A DNA stretch of 17,207 bases from Microcaldota archaeon (GCA_021834785.1 JAKBRJ010000013.1:1-17207); one strand, 5' to 3'; positions 6,365-14,194 are shown, counted from the stretch's first letter. Notes: generated by a model not told the origin, from the letters alone. Numbers and translations: made by a program.

Positions 6365-8665
6365 ATGATACGTTCCATAGAACTCAGGAACTGGAAGACC
6401 CACAAGGACACGCGGCTCGGATTTCAGCAGGGAGTCAATGTCTTATTGGGAGTCATGGGCGCTGGGAAGAGTTCGGTAATGGACGCAATATCATTCGCCT
6501 TTTTCGGCACATTCCCGGCATTGAAGCAGTCTAGGGTCAAGATAGAAGACATACCGACTAACAGACCGACAGTCGAAGACAGGGCCGAGGTTGAACTTGC
6601 ATTCGACATAGGCAATGACATATACGTCATAAAAAGGACCCTTAAAAAGGGTAAAGGCAGCGAAGCGCTGATAGAGAAAAATGGAAAGTACCTGCAGACG
6701 CAGCCCGAAAGGGTGAATGAGGAGATAGCCTCATTGCTTAAGATAGATTACGATACGTTTTCACGGGCCATATACGCGGAACAGAATCGCCTTGACTATT
6801 TTTTAGAATTGAGGAAAGGCGAAAGGAAGAAGGCCATAGACGAGATGCTTGGCCTTGACCATTTTGCTACAGTCGAAGAGAATGTTACATCCTTAATAAA
6901 CAACGTAAAGGGGCTCCTTAAAGAGGATGACCGCATAATAGAAAATGCCGATGTCAAGGCGCTTAAGGAGCAGCTTGCATCACTTGCTGAAGAACTGAAA
7001 AAGCTTGATGCTGAAACCGCAGAAATTGATAAGGAGCATACAGCATTGGAGGCAAAAAAACGGGAGCATGCGGCAAAGTTATCCGAAATGAAAAAAGCAT
7101 ATGCGGAAAAGGTAGAACTTAAAGATCGCGCAACACAGGTAAAAAGCAGGATAACGACATTGGGCGAGGAATTTAAGCGCATTGAATCATTGGGCATAAA
7201 CCCGAAGATAAGCGACGAAATAGCTGAATTGTCAAAAAAAGAATCGGCTCTCAATTCTGGCATAAATGAGCTTAGGCGTTCGCAGCAGAAACTCACAGCA
7301 AGCACTGCTGAATTGAAGGAACGGATAAAGATTAATGAAAAAAAAGAATCTGATTATAGAAATATGGAAAGGGAATTGAAAGAGCTTAATTCGCAGAATA
7401 TCGAAAAGCGCGCAGATGAGAATACATTACAGGTGCAGAATGCCATGAGCGAGATGGCTAAGAACAGCACGAGATCTGATGAGATAAAGGAGTGGATCAG
7501 GGAGCTCCAGAAGCATATAAGCAAATGCCCAGTATGCGAACGCGAATTGGACGAAAGCCTAAGGGCCCAGCTCCTCAGAGGGAAGGAAGCCCTGCTCAAA
7601 GAAATAGATGAGCGCAATGTAAAGATTAAAACTGAAATAGAAATCAAAAGTTTGGAGATCAAGAAACTGAGCGCGCTTCATGACAAGCTTAAACTCCTCA
7701 GGAGCAAGATAGCCGAGCATAATGACTTAAGCATAGACTTAGAGAAGGACAAAAGGGCATTGGAAATCGCCAATGCAGAACTTTCGAACATTACAAAAAA
7801 GATAGATGAGGAGGACAAAGAGCATAAAACCCTGTCTAAAAAGCTCGAGCAGGAAAGGATGATGCTTGAAAAACTGGAACGCATGCAGAAAATTTCTCTT
7901 GAGATTAAGCAGGATAATGAAAAGCTTGAGAGGATAAACGAAATATTGAAGTCCATGAAGATAGACCAGAGCAGCATCGATGCGGTGCAGAAAGAGTTTA
8001 CGGATATGAGCACGAGATTTAGCGCTTTGATATCAAAATCCGAAAGCAATGCAAAATTCAGGATCAACCTTTCCAAGCAGATTGATGAAAAGAAAAAGGG
8101 CCTGGCCTTAGTTGACGAGGTAGACGCGCGGATTAAATCAAGGGCAGCACTTATTGATAACCTTAGCAAATTCAAGACGGCACTTATAGACACGGAGGTT
8201 TTTCTTAGAACGCAGTTAGTATCTTCGATCAATGCACTCATGCAAAATCTTTGGCAGGGGCTTTATCCATATTCGGATTACCCTGCACTGATACTCAATG
8301 CGCACAAGGATGACTATGTTCTTGAGGCCAACCTGAACATAGATGGCAATGAAATTTGGGTACCTATAGATACCGTTGCAAGCGGGGGCGAAAGAAGCGT
8401 GGCGTGCCTTACCCTTAGGATAGCAATGGGTATGGTCATAGTTCCCAACCTAAGATGGCTGATACTTGACGAACCGACACATAACCTAGACAATGCAGGC
8501 ATACAGAGGCTGATAGAGGTGTTCAGCAATACCCTGCCTGAAATAGTAGAGCAGATATTCATAATAACGCATGACGATGATTTAAAGCAGATAAATTCTG
8601 CTAGAGTATACACGCTTGAAAGGGACAAAGGAGCCAATGAGACAACCAATGCAATAGAAGCATAA
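6365..8665 (+). CDS. rad50: DNA double-strand break repair ATPase Rad50
   Basis: Rad50, an SMC-like ATPase that works with the nuclease Mre11 to process DNA ends. The 766-residue protein has every expected element. The Walker A motif is GVMGAGKS (29-36), and a Q-loop lies near AEQNRLDYFL (about 139-148). Two long Glu/Lys/Leu-rich coiled-coil arms flank the zinc hook, CPVC (Cys388 and Cys391). The ABC signature is SGGER at about 673-677, Walker B is LILDEP (Asp702-Glu703), and the H-loop is FIITHDDD. It is somewhat shorter than the 850-900 residues common in archaea, implying shorter arms. The usual neighbour mre11 is not in this window. The upstream gene is EF-1 beta with its own terminator, so rad50 is probably transcribed alone. 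Confidence 0.96.
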   Translation: MIRSIELRNWKTHKDTRLGFQQGVNVLLGVMGAGKSSVMDAISFAFFGTFPALKQSRVKIEDIPTNRPTVEDRAEVELAFDIGNDIYVIKRTLKKGKGSEALIEKNGKYLQTQPERVNEEIASLLKIDYDTFSRAIYAEQNRLDYFLELRKGERKKAIDEMLGLDHFATVEENVTSLINNVKGLLKEDDRIIENADVKALKEQLASLAEELKKLDAETAEIDKEHTALEAKKREHAAKLSEMKKAYAEKVELKDRATQVKSRITTLGEEFKRIESLGINPKISDEIAELSKKESALNSGINELRRSQQKLTASTAELKERIKINEKKESDYRNMERELKELNSQNIEKRADENTLQVQNAMSEMAKNSTRSDEIKEWIRELQKHISKCPVCERELDESLRAQLLRGKEALLKEIDERNVKIKTEIEIKSLEIKKLSALHDKLKLLRSKIAEHNDLSIDLEKDKRALEIANAELSNITKKIDEEDKEHKTLSKKLEQERMMLEKLERMQKISLEIKQDNEKLERINEILKSMKIDQSSIDAVQKEFTDMSTRFSALISKSESNAKFRINLSKQIDEKKKGLALVDEVDARIKSRAALIDNLSKFKTALIDTEVFLRTQLVSSINALMQNLWQGLYPYSDYPALILNAHKDDYVLEANLNIDGNEIWVPIDTVASGGERSVACLTLRIAMGMVIVPNLRWLILDEPTHNLDNAGIQRLIEVFSNTLPEIVEQIFIITHDDDLKQINSARVYTLERDKGANETTNAIEA

Positions 8666-8698
8666 TTTTTATGCGACTTCATACGTTTCCAATTTTGC

Positions 8699-8707
8699 TT
8701 TAAATAT
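8699..8707 (+). promoter_or_regulatory. TATA box for isocitrate dehydrogenase
   Basis: TTTAAATAT lies about 31-39 bp upstream of the ATG; a second TTTAAATT follows at 8712-8719. The first gives a leader of about 10 nt that includes GTGAT at 8730-8734. A short T run after the rad50 stop (8665-8671) may end the upstream transcript. Confidence 0.5.
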
Positions 8708-8737
8708 GTTGTTTAAATTTAATTATAGCGTGATAGA

Positions 8738-9949
8738 ATGGATAAAATAGAATTCAGGGATGGACGATTTGCGGTGCCTGATGCGCCATCGATACTTTAT
8801 ACTTTGGGTGACGGCATAGGCCCCGAAATTACGCGCGCATCTATCGGCGTAATAGATGCAGCTGTAGAGAAAGCATATGGCGGAAATAAAAAAATAGGAT
8901 GGATAGAGGTATCTGCAGGAGAGGAGGCAGAGAAAAAAATGGGGAAGAGGCTGCCTGACGAGACATTGGAAAGCATAAAGGAGCACAGGCTTCTTTTCAA
9001 AGGGCCGTTGGAAACCCCGGTAGGCAAAGGCTTCAGGTCGCTTAATGTTGCCATAAGGCTGATGATGGATTTATATGCAAACATACGACCGGTGAAATAT
9101 TTTAATGGGTTGGAAAGCCCGCTAAGGAATCCGGAAAATGTTGATTTGGTTGTTTTCAGGGAGAACACCGATGATCTTTATACAGGAATAGAATGGCAGG
9201 CGCAAAGCGAAGAAGCCGGAAGATTGAGGGCGTTCCTTAATGATTCTCTAGGTGTGAAGGTATCCGATGATTCAGGGATAGGCATAAAGCCAATCAGCAA
9301 GATGAAGACCCAGAGAATAACGCGCATGGCCATAAAATATGCGCTGCAGAACAAAAGAAGGTCTGTAACAATCATGCACAAGGGCAACATAATGAAGTAT
9401 ACAGAAGGGGCGTTTAGGGAATGGGCCTACGAAACCGCAATCGGCGAATTCAGGAATGACATAGTCACGGAAGAAGAATTATATTCCAAGTATAATGGAG
9501 CGATGCCAAGCGGAAAGCTGCTAATAAATGACAGGATAGCCGACAACATGTTCCAACAGGTGATAGCAAAGCCCGCCCTTTATGACGTCATACTTGCACC
9601 AAACCTGAATGGGGATTATATATCAGATGCAGCAGGAGCACTTATAGGCGATATTGGAGTGTTGGGCAGCGCCAACATCGGCGATACCGGAGGCATGTTT
9701 GAAGCTGTTCACGGCACTGCACCGAAATACGCTGGGAAAAACGTCGCAAACCCTACAGGCATGATAAAGGCAGGTACACTGATGCTGGAATTTATTGGGT
9801 GGGCAGAAGCAAGGGATCTCATAAACAATGCGCTGGACAAGGCAGTAAGCGCAAAGAAAGTAACGCAGGACATCGCAAGATTCATGAGTGTAGAACCTTT
9901 GGGAACTAAGGAATTTGCAGAGGCAGTAATAGCATTCATTAAGGAATAG
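8738..9949 (+). CDS. icd: Isocitrate dehydrogenase, NADP-type
   Basis: Isocitrate dehydrogenase, which oxidatively decarboxylates isocitrate to 2-oxoglutarate. The 403-residue protein follows the homodimeric bacterial/archaeal pattern: GDGIGPE (24-30), the substrate segment GFRSLNVAIR (98-107; Ser101 aligns with the phosphorylatable serine of E. coli), RENTDDLYTGIE (141-152) and HKGNIMKYTEGAF (214-226). The metal-binding Asp residues lie in LNGDYISD (290-297). The cofactor loop HGTAPKYAGKN (325-335) retains Lys330 and Tyr331 at the positions that bind the 2'-phosphate of NADP in the E. coli enzyme, so NADP is the likely cofactor. No other citric acid cycle gene is nearby. It is separated by promoter and terminator signals on both sides and looks monocistronic. 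Confidence 0.95.
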   Translation: MDKIEFRDGRFAVPDAPSILYTLGDGIGPEITRASIGVIDAAVEKAYGGNKKIGWIEVSAGEEAEKKMGKRLPDETLESIKEHRLLFKGPLETPVGKGFRSLNVAIRLMMDLYANIRPVKYFNGLESPLRNPENVDLVVFRENTDDLYTGIEWQAQSEEAGRLRAFLNDSLGVKVSDDSGIGIKPISKMKTQRITRMAIKYALQNKRRSVTIMHKGNIMKYTEGAFREWAYETAIGEFRNDIVTEEELYSKYNGAMPSGKLLINDRIADNMFQQVIAKPALYDVILAPNLNGDYISDAAGALIGDIGVLGSANIGDTGGMFEAVHGTAPKYAGKNVANPTGMIKAGTLMLEFIGWAEARDLINNALDKAVSAKKVTQDIARFMSVEPLGTKEFAEAVIAFIKE

Positions 9950-9970
9950 CAGTATTTGATTTATGCCAAC

Positions 9971-10001
9971 AGAGCCAGTTTAATTTGTTGGCTCTGGCTC
10001 A
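9971..10001. terminator. Hairpin between convergent icd and disulfide oxidoreductase genes
   Basis: Two alternative stems share the same arms: AGAGCC with GGCTCT (9971-9976 / 9990-9995), or GAGCCAG with CTGGCTC (9972-9978 / 9994-10000). The loop is AT-rich. The structure sits in the 49-bp tail-to-tail gap and overlaps the stop codon of the minus-strand gene, so it could help end transcripts from both sides. There is no long T run on either strand, so the call is tentative. Confidence 0.35.
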
Positions 10002-10649
10002 TTTGGCCGCGTCCATCACATATTCGAGGAACTTTTCCTCGGGCTGGGCGCCCTCAAATGATATGTCATTGTTTATCACTATCTTTGGCACAGCCATGAC
10101 CTTGAACTTTTCAGAGAGCTGCATGAACTCCGATGATTCTATCATGCTGCTTGTTATAAGTTTGTTCTCCATGGCGAACTGGTGGGCTATCCTGACCGCT
10201 TTCGGGCACCACGGGCACGTTGGAGTCACAAATACCTTTATGTCTACGGGCTTCTTCAGGTCTTTTAGCCGCTCCTTTGTCGCATTAGACAATCTAGTAA
10301 TGCCTTTGGATGCATCCACTATATCTTCAAGGAGCGATGCAAATTCGTACCCTGCCGGAATACCGAAATAAAACGCGTTATATATCCTGCTGCCGCCTAT
10401 CACCAATGCAGGCACCTTGTCTATGCCCAGAAATTTCGCCTCCTTTTGAGACTTGTTTATGTCGTATTCGACAAGTTTTATGCGATTGTCGGTGGATGCC
10501 AGCTCTTTGAGCAATTCGCGCGTCTCGGTGCAATACTCGCATGCTTCTTTTTTATCGTCATAAAAGAACATCAGATTGACGTCTCCCTTTAGGTCTTTCT
10601 GGAACATTTCTTTTATAGCTTTTATATCGTCGTTTTTAAGATATGCCAC
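9999..10649 (-). CDS. Protein disulfide oxidoreductase (PDO), two thioredoxin-fold domains
   Basis: A glutaredoxin-like protein disulfide oxidoreductase that forms or reshuffles disulfides in cytoplasmic proteins. The 216-residue product has two thioredoxin folds, each with an active site: CEYC (37-40) and CPWC (145-148). Each also has its cis-proline segment, KVPALVI (near 78-84) and AVPKIVI. The signatures FGIPAGYEFASLLEDIVD and FVTPTCPWCPKAVRIAHQFA closely follow the PDO of Pyrococcus. For the start I chose GTG at 10649: GGTGG lies 6 nt upstream, and the resulting MAYLKNDDIKAI aligns without gaps to the Pyrococcus N-terminus. TTG at 10661 and GTG at 10658 are in frame but lie within or too near the ribosome binding site. 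It has its own promoter and no operon partner. Confidence 0.92.
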   Translation of the reverse strand: MAYLKNDDIKAIKEMFQKDLKGDVNLMFFYDDKKEACEYCTETRELLKELASTDNRIKLVEYDINKSQKEAKFLGIDKVPALVIGGSRIYNAFYFGIPAGYEFASLLEDIVDASKGITRLSNATKERLKDLKKPVDIKVFVTPTCPWCPKAVRIAHQFAMENKLITSSMIESSEFMQLSEKFKVMAVPKIVINNDISFEGAQPEEKFLEYVMDAAK

Positions 10650-10692
10650 GTTAGCCACCAATAAGATTTGCTATATTTCATTTGTTTGCCCA

Positions 10693-10702
10693 TATATTTA
10701 AA
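10693..10702 (-). promoter_or_regulatory. TATA box for the disulfide oxidoreductase gene
   Basis: On the minus strand this reads TTTAAATATA, a strong archaeal TATA match. It predicts transcription start near 10671, leaving a leader of about 20 nt that contains the GGTGG ribosome binding site at 10656-10660. Confidence 0.6.
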
Positions 10703-10734
10703 CAAAGGGCGCCAAAAAATGCAGCGCGGTAAAT

Positions 10735-11772
10735 TCATAACGTATCAATGCCCAAACCTTTACCTTCGTCCCTTTGGCGTGATTGGCTCATTATCTCGGG
10801 GCTTTTGACACCGGTGAATATTGCAATGACTTCTATCTTGCCGTTGTATGCAGGATCAATTCTTGCACCCCATAGCACATTTGCAGTAGGGGCTGCCATC
10901 TCGGTAAGCTTCCTGCCGACTTCATTGGCTTCGCCAAGGGTCATATCCTCCCCCCCAGTTATGTGCAGCAGCACACCTGTGGCGCCTTCATAGTCCACAT
11001 CAAGCAGTTTGTTCCTTAACGTATCCTCTACTGCGTCATCGACCTTGTTTGCGCCCTTGCCTTCTCCTATGCTTATCATTGCAATGCCGCCGCTGTTCAT
11101 TATGCTTTTAACATCTGCAAAGTCCAGGTTTATGAAGCTGGGCACGTTGACGGTTTCAGTTATGCCCCTTACGGCCCTCGAAGTGACCTCATCAGCCACC
11201 TTAAATGCCTGTTCGATTGCAAGGTTAGGATATAACTCCACAAGCCTCTGGTTATCTATTATCACAAGCGTATCCGTGTTCTTCCTCAGCTCCTCTACGC
11301 CTTTCTTTGCAGTCTCCAGGCGCACCCTTTCCAGCCTGAACGGAAATGTGACTATGCCTATCACTATAGCGCCGTTTCTCTTTGCTATTTCTGCTGCAAC
11401 TGGTGCAGCGCCAGTGCCGGTGCCTCCCCCCATTCCTGCAGTCACGAATACAAGATTATAATCCTGCAGTGCGCTTTCGAGGTCGCTCCTCGAGTATCCT
11501 GCAGCTTTTGCACCCATTTCTGGAAAGCCCCCTGCACCCATGCCTCTTGTCAGCGGCCCTCCGATAAGTATCCTCTTTATCGATGAATCAAGGCTGTTTA
11601 TATGCTTGGCGTCGGTGTTGATTGCGATAAGCGACGCGCCTTTTATTCCTGATTTGCTCAGCCTTTGAACTGTGTTGCTCCCCCCTCCCCCTAATCCACA
11701 TACTGCTATTTTTGCCCTGAAAACGTCGTTCTCAAAATCATCATTTGTCAAAGCGTTATCAACCAAATCCAT
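10735..11772 (-). CDS. ftsZ: Cell division protein FtsZ
   Basis: Tubulin-like GTPase that polymerises into the division ring. The 345-residue protein has the nucleotide-binding GLGGGGSN (26-33), the tubulin signature AGMGGGTGTGAAP (112-124), and the T7 synergy loop NLDFADVKSIM (215-225) with Asp217 and Asp220, which completes the GTPase site of the neighbouring subunit. A short tail ends in GLGIDTL, reminiscent of the C-terminal interaction peptide of FtsZ proteins. I placed the start at the ATG at 11772: a TATA box lies 28-38 bp upstream, and a longer reading frame starting at 11826 would begin upstream of that promoter. I cannot tell from the sequence whether it is of the FtsZ1 or FtsZ2 type. 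It diverges from L10e and shares its upstream region. Confidence 0.95.
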   Translation of the reverse strand: MDLVDNALTNDDFENDVFRAKIAVCGLGGGGSNTVQRLSKSGIKGASLIAINTDAKHINSLDSSIKRILIGGPLTRGMGAGGFPEMGAKAAGYSRSDLESALQDYNLVFVTAGMGGGTGTGAAPVAAEIAKRNGAIVIGIVTFPFRLERVRLETAKKGVEELRKNTDTLVIIDNQRLVELYPNLAIEQAFKVADEVTSRAVRGITETVNVPSFINLDFADVKSIMNSGGIAMISIGEGKGANKVDDAVEDTLRNKLLDVDYEGATGVLLHITGGEDMTLGEANEVGRKLTEMAAPTANVLWGARIDPAYNGKIEVIAIFTGVKSPEIMSQSRQRDEGKGLGIDTL

Positions 11773-11800
11773 AATACCACAAAATAACTTGCAAGACAAA

Positions 11801-11810
11801 ATATAAATAG
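11801..11810 (-). promoter_or_regulatory. TATA box for ftsZ
   Basis: On the minus strand this reads CTATTTATAT, 28-38 bp upstream of the FtsZ ATG, predicting a leader of about 10 nt. Palindromic GCATGC elements lie immediately upstream of it (see the next entry). Confidence 0.5.
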
Positions 11811-11818
11811 GCTTAGTG

Positions 11819-11874
11819 GCATGCAATTAAGCGTGTATCGCATGCGTGCGCACCAATAATGCCATAGCATGCGA
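11819..11874. repeat. Three GCATGC palindromes and an 8-bp inverted repeat between ftsZ and L10e
   Basis: GCATGC occurs at 11819-11824, 11840-11845 and 11867-11872, starting 21 and then 27 bp apart. The second and third belong to a perfect inverted repeat, TCGCATGC (11838-11845) and GCATGCGA (11867-11874). An extra palindrome, GTGCGCAC (11846-11853), lies between them. The cluster lies just upstream of the ftsZ TATA box and about 40 bp upstream of that of L10e. This position suits an operator for either gene. A structured RNA is possible but has no other support. Confidence 0.45.
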
Positions 11875-11911
11875 ATTTCAGGCAAAGATGCAACTCTTTT
11901 TATAGTTTTCG

Positions 11912-11920
11912 CATATAAAT
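11912..11920 (+). promoter_or_regulatory. TATA box for ribosomal protein L10e
   Basis: CATATAAAT lies about 44-52 bp upstream of the L10e ATG and predicts a leader of roughly 20-25 nt. The leader contains GTGATT, complementary to the 16S rRNA tail. Confidence 0.55.
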
Positions 11921-11963
11921 TAATTACTACTTTAAAGCGTAAATTGTATACTTAGTGATTATT

Positions 11964-12482
11964 ATGGCAAGAATAAGGCCAGCAAGAACTTTTAGGAATA
12001 TAAGCTCACAGGCATGGGCTAGGTACTCCCAGAAGAAGCCAAGGAAAAATTATGTTAGAGCGCTGCCGCATACGAGCCTCCTTGTATTCAAGATGGGTAC
12101 TGAAAACAAGAACTATGACCTTCAGCTTAAGCTTGATGTTCAGGAGCCGATACAGCTTAGGTCCAATTCTCTTGAAGCCGCCAGGCAGATTGCCAACAGG
12201 TACCTTGAAAACAACATACCTGGAAATTTTCTGCTCAGGGTGTTGGTTTACCCCCACATAGTAATAAGGGAGCATAAGATGGCATCAGGTGCAGGAGCAG
12301 ACAGGATATCACAAGGTATGAACAATGCTTTCGGCAAGCCCACTGGCATTGCTGCACGTTTAAGAAAGGGCCAGTCTGTATTTATGATAGCAACCACAAA
12401 ACAGAACATGCCGCATGCAAAAGAGGCGTTTAGGAGGGCTGCTTCTAAGCTTTCAGGCCATTACAAGACAAGCAGTGCATGA
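11964..12482 (+). CDS. Large-subunit ribosomal protein L10e (uL16)
   Basis: Archaeal/eukaryotic form of ribosomal protein uL16 (called L10e in archaea), which sits near the peptidyl transferase centre and the tRNA acceptor arms. The 172-residue protein begins MARIRPARTFRNISSQAWAR, corresponding to MARKPARMYR in relatives. It contains the conserved core with LENNIPGNFLLRVLVYPHIVIREHKM (about 81-106), the flexible loop GAGADRISQGM, FGKPTGIAARL, and the helix HAKEAFRRAASKL. The ATG at 11964 is chosen over a GTG three codons earlier because it matches the family N-terminus and GTGA lies 5 nt upstream of it. It is transcribed alone, away from other ribosomal protein genes, and is followed by a T-rich terminator. 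Confidence 0.95.
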   Translation: MARIRPARTFRNISSQAWARYSQKKPRKNYVRALPHTSLLVFKMGTENKNYDLQLKLDVQEPIQLRSNSLEAARQIANRYLENNIPGNFLLRVLVYPHIVIREHKMASGAGADRISQGMNNAFGKPTGIAARLRKGQSVFMIATTKQNMPHAKEAFRRAASKLSGHYKTSSA

Positions 12483-12483
12483 C

Positions 12484-12523
12484 CTAATGCACATTTTCCC
12501 TATTTCTCTTCTTTTTGCATTGG
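12484..12523 (+). terminator. Terminator after L10e
   Basis: The stop codon is followed by a pyrimidine-rich stretch with T blocks (ATTTTCCC, ATTTCTC, CTTTTT). It is framed by AATGCA (12486-12491) and TGCATT (12516-12521), which can pair. The T tract fits archaeal U-rich termination; the stem may be incidental. Confidence 0.5.
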
Positions 12524-12570
12524 CTAAATTCTAAATATTATAATGTATATCTTTTAATGTTGTGGGCGTA

Positions 12571-13494
12571 ATGAGAATATTACTGCAGTTTCCGGAAGGG
12601 CTCAAGCAAAAAGCGCTGGAGCATGCGAAGGCGCTCGAACGCGAAGGCAATGAGGTCTTTATCTCAGCATCGCCAACGTTCGGGGCATGCGATCTTGCAA
12701 TAGACGAGGCTAAAAACCTGAAAGCAGATAAGCTCATACATTTTGGGCATGCAGAATTCCACCATGTGGACTTCGATGTTGAATATATAGAATATGCAAT
12801 CGATGCGCCGCTTGCATTGCTTGAGCCATCATTGCAGTATATATCTGATTATAAAAAGGTTGGGCTGGTCACTACGATACAGCATGTGCACCAATTGGAT
12901 GGCATCAAGCAGTTTTACGAGAAAAATGGGAAGGATGTCTTTATAGGCAAACCTTACGGATTTGCCAAGGCGCGAGGGCAGATACTGGGATGTGATATCG
13001 GCAGCGCAGCATCCATAAACAAGGATGTCGATGTGCTCATATATTTCGGCGGAGGGATATTCCATCCGCTGGGCGCTTTGCTTTCCACTACAAAACCGTT
13101 TCTTGTCATAGAGCCGTTCGAAAACAAGATTGAATTCATCGATAGAATGCGCGAAACATACAGGAAGAAGCGCAACGGAAAGATACTCGCTTCACTAGAT
13201 GCAAAGAACTTCGGCATATTGCTAAGCACAAAGAACGGCCAGCATAACATGCAGCTGGCAAAGATCCTTAAGGACAGAATAGAAGCCCAAGGATTCAACG
13301 CCGAGATCCTTGTATCAAATACATTCGATTTCGAATCGATAAACAACATGATGGAATTTGATGCTTTCGTAAATACCGCATGCCCTAGGATATCGATTGA
13401 CGACAACGATAGGCTAAGAAAACCACTGCTGAGCACGAACGAGATCATGGATGTGCTTAGGATGAAAAGCGAATTGCAGGAACTTAAGAAATGA
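12571..13494 (+). CDS. dph2: Diphthamide biosynthesis enzyme Dph2
   Basis: Archaeal Dph2, the iron-sulfur enzyme that cleaves S-adenosylmethionine to transfer a 3-amino-3-carboxypropyl group to a histidine of EF-2, the first step of diphthamide formation. The 307-residue protein has the three widely spaced cysteines that hold the 4Fe-4S cluster: Cys40 (PTFGACD), Cys141 (ILGCDIG) and Cys271 (NTACPR), one per repeated domain. Other family stretches are ILLQFPEGL at the N-terminus and IYFGGGIFHPLGA (157-169). The ATG at 12571 follows GTGGGC closely. A GTG at 12562 is in frame and could be a leaderless start, because the TATA-like CTAAATATTA is at 12531-12540. It has no operon partner in the window. 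Confidence 0.94.
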   Translation: MRILLQFPEGLKQKALEHAKALEREGNEVFISASPTFGACDLAIDEAKNLKADKLIHFGHAEFHHVDFDVEYIEYAIDAPLALLEPSLQYISDYKKVGLVTTIQHVHQLDGIKQFYEKNGKDVFIGKPYGFAKARGQILGCDIGSAASINKDVDVLIYFGGGIFHPLGALLSTTKPFLVIEPFENKIEFIDRMRETYRKKRNGKILASLDAKNFGILLSTKNGQHNMQLAKILKDRIEAQGFNAEILVSNTFDFESINNMMEFDAFVNTACPRISIDDNDRLRKPLLSTNEIMDVLRMKSELQELKK

Positions 13495-13520
13495 ATTTGT
13501 TGTTATCGCATTCTGTGTTA

Positions 13521-13589
13521 GAAAAGAAAAAAGAAAATAGAAAGATGTAGGGAAAATGCCCTACACCGGATTTATCCTAAGATTAGGAT
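13521..13589 (-). terminator. Double-hairpin terminator of the pilin-like gene
   Basis: Read on the minus strand, the pilin stop codon lies inside a 16-bp near-palindrome (13574-13589, arms ATCCTAA / TTAGGAT). Then comes a perfect 7-bp stem, TGTAGGG / CCCTACA (13546-13552 and 13559-13565, 6-nt loop). A T-rich tract over 13521-13545 follows, which appears as an A/G-rich run on the plus strand. Stem plus T tract resembles a bacterial-style intrinsic terminator. It also lies downstream of dph2 and could serve the convergent transcript. Confidence 0.6.
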
Positions 13590-14083
13590 ACTGTTGCCTT
13601 TGCCACTTGCAGAACTACTGATGGAGTACCTCCACTCGTTGTTGCGTATTCTGCCCATATTGTTCCGCTTGATGCTCCGATAGGTACAGGCAGTGTTGCA
13701 GTTGTAGTTGAGCCTGTGTTCAATACACTGGCCACATCTATCCAGTTTCCGCCAGTTGTTCCTGAAGATGAACCCAACGCAGCAGCAACAGGGGTAGTTG
13801 TAGATGACGATGAAGGCACGTACACATATCCAACATCATACCACGTAGCTCCAGTTCCCTGGCCTACACTGGCTATGAAGTTACCTCCAGCAGACAGTGT
13901 TCCTGTAAACACGGGTGCTGTGCACACATACCCAGGAAATGACCTGCATGTAGTTCCAACAGGGCTCTTGAATATGCCCAGTGTAAACATTGCCGCCAGA
14001 ACGATTGCTATTATCAATATAGCCCATCCGTATGTCATTAAATATTCCATAGCGCTTTGCGCTCGAAACTTATTTGTTCCCAT
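13583..14083 (-). CDS. Type IV pilin-like surface protein with class III signal peptide
   Basis: A 166-residue protein with a short basic leader (MGTNKFRA) followed by QSAMEYLMTYGWAILIIAIVLAAMF. This is a class III (prepilin-type) signal in which cleavage before Gln9 leaves Glu at mature position 5, as in type IV pilins and archaellins. The hydrophobic helix would form the filament core. The remainder is rich in Gly, Ser, Thr and Val, with repeated small-residue runs (SSSSTTT, SSSGTTGG), and suits a beta-rich exposed domain. Two cysteines (TTCRSFPGYVC) could form a disulfide. This N-terminal motif is frequent in Micrarchaeota and related DPANN. Assembly genes are not in the window. AGGTGA lies 8 nt before the ATG, and the gene has its own promoter and terminator. 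Confidence 0.85.
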   Translation of the reverse strand: MGTNKFRAQSAMEYLMTYGWAILIIAIVLAAMFTLGIFKSPVGTTCRSFPGYVCTAPVFTGTLSAGGNFIASVGQGTGATWYDVGYVYVPSSSSTTTPVAAALGSSSGTTGGNWIDVASVLNTGSTTTATLPVPIGASSGTIWAEYATTSGGTPSVVLQVAKATVS

Positions 14084-14118
14084 AGATTATTCACCTATCA
14101 AAATATGCATTATTAATG

Positions 14119-14127
14119 TATTTAAAT
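14119..14127 (-). promoter_or_regulatory. TATA box for the pilin-like gene
   Basis: On the minus strand this reads ATTTAAATA, 36-44 bp upstream of the ATG. It predicts a short leader that begins close to the AGGTGA ribosome binding site. Confidence 0.6.
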
Positions 14128-14194
14128 CTTTCTTCATTAGCAAATTTAGGCGTCCCATTATTTTATACTGGTGATTTTGCATTTTAACTGTTTC

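Noticed and set aside
6796..8682. Long minus-strand reading frames opposite rad50
   Set aside because: They are Ser/Leu/Phe-rich, as expected from the complement of Glu/Lys/Leu coiled-coil codons, and show no motifs or ribosome binding sites; rad50 motifs on the plus strand are complete.
9985..10371. 128-residue plus-strand reading frame opposite the disulfide oxidoreductase
   Set aside because: The minus-strand protein has two CxxC thioredoxin domains; the plus-strand frame has no motif and begins inside the convergent hairpin.
11009..11461. 150-residue plus-strand reading frame opposite ftsZ
   Set aside because: It is an antisense shadow of a gene with an unambiguous tubulin signature; its composition is low in charged residues and no domain is visible.
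13716..14174. 152-residue plus-strand reading frame opposite the pilin gene
   Set aside because: It has no ribosome binding site or recognisable motif, whereas the minus strand has a class III signal peptide, TATA box, AGGTGA site and terminator.
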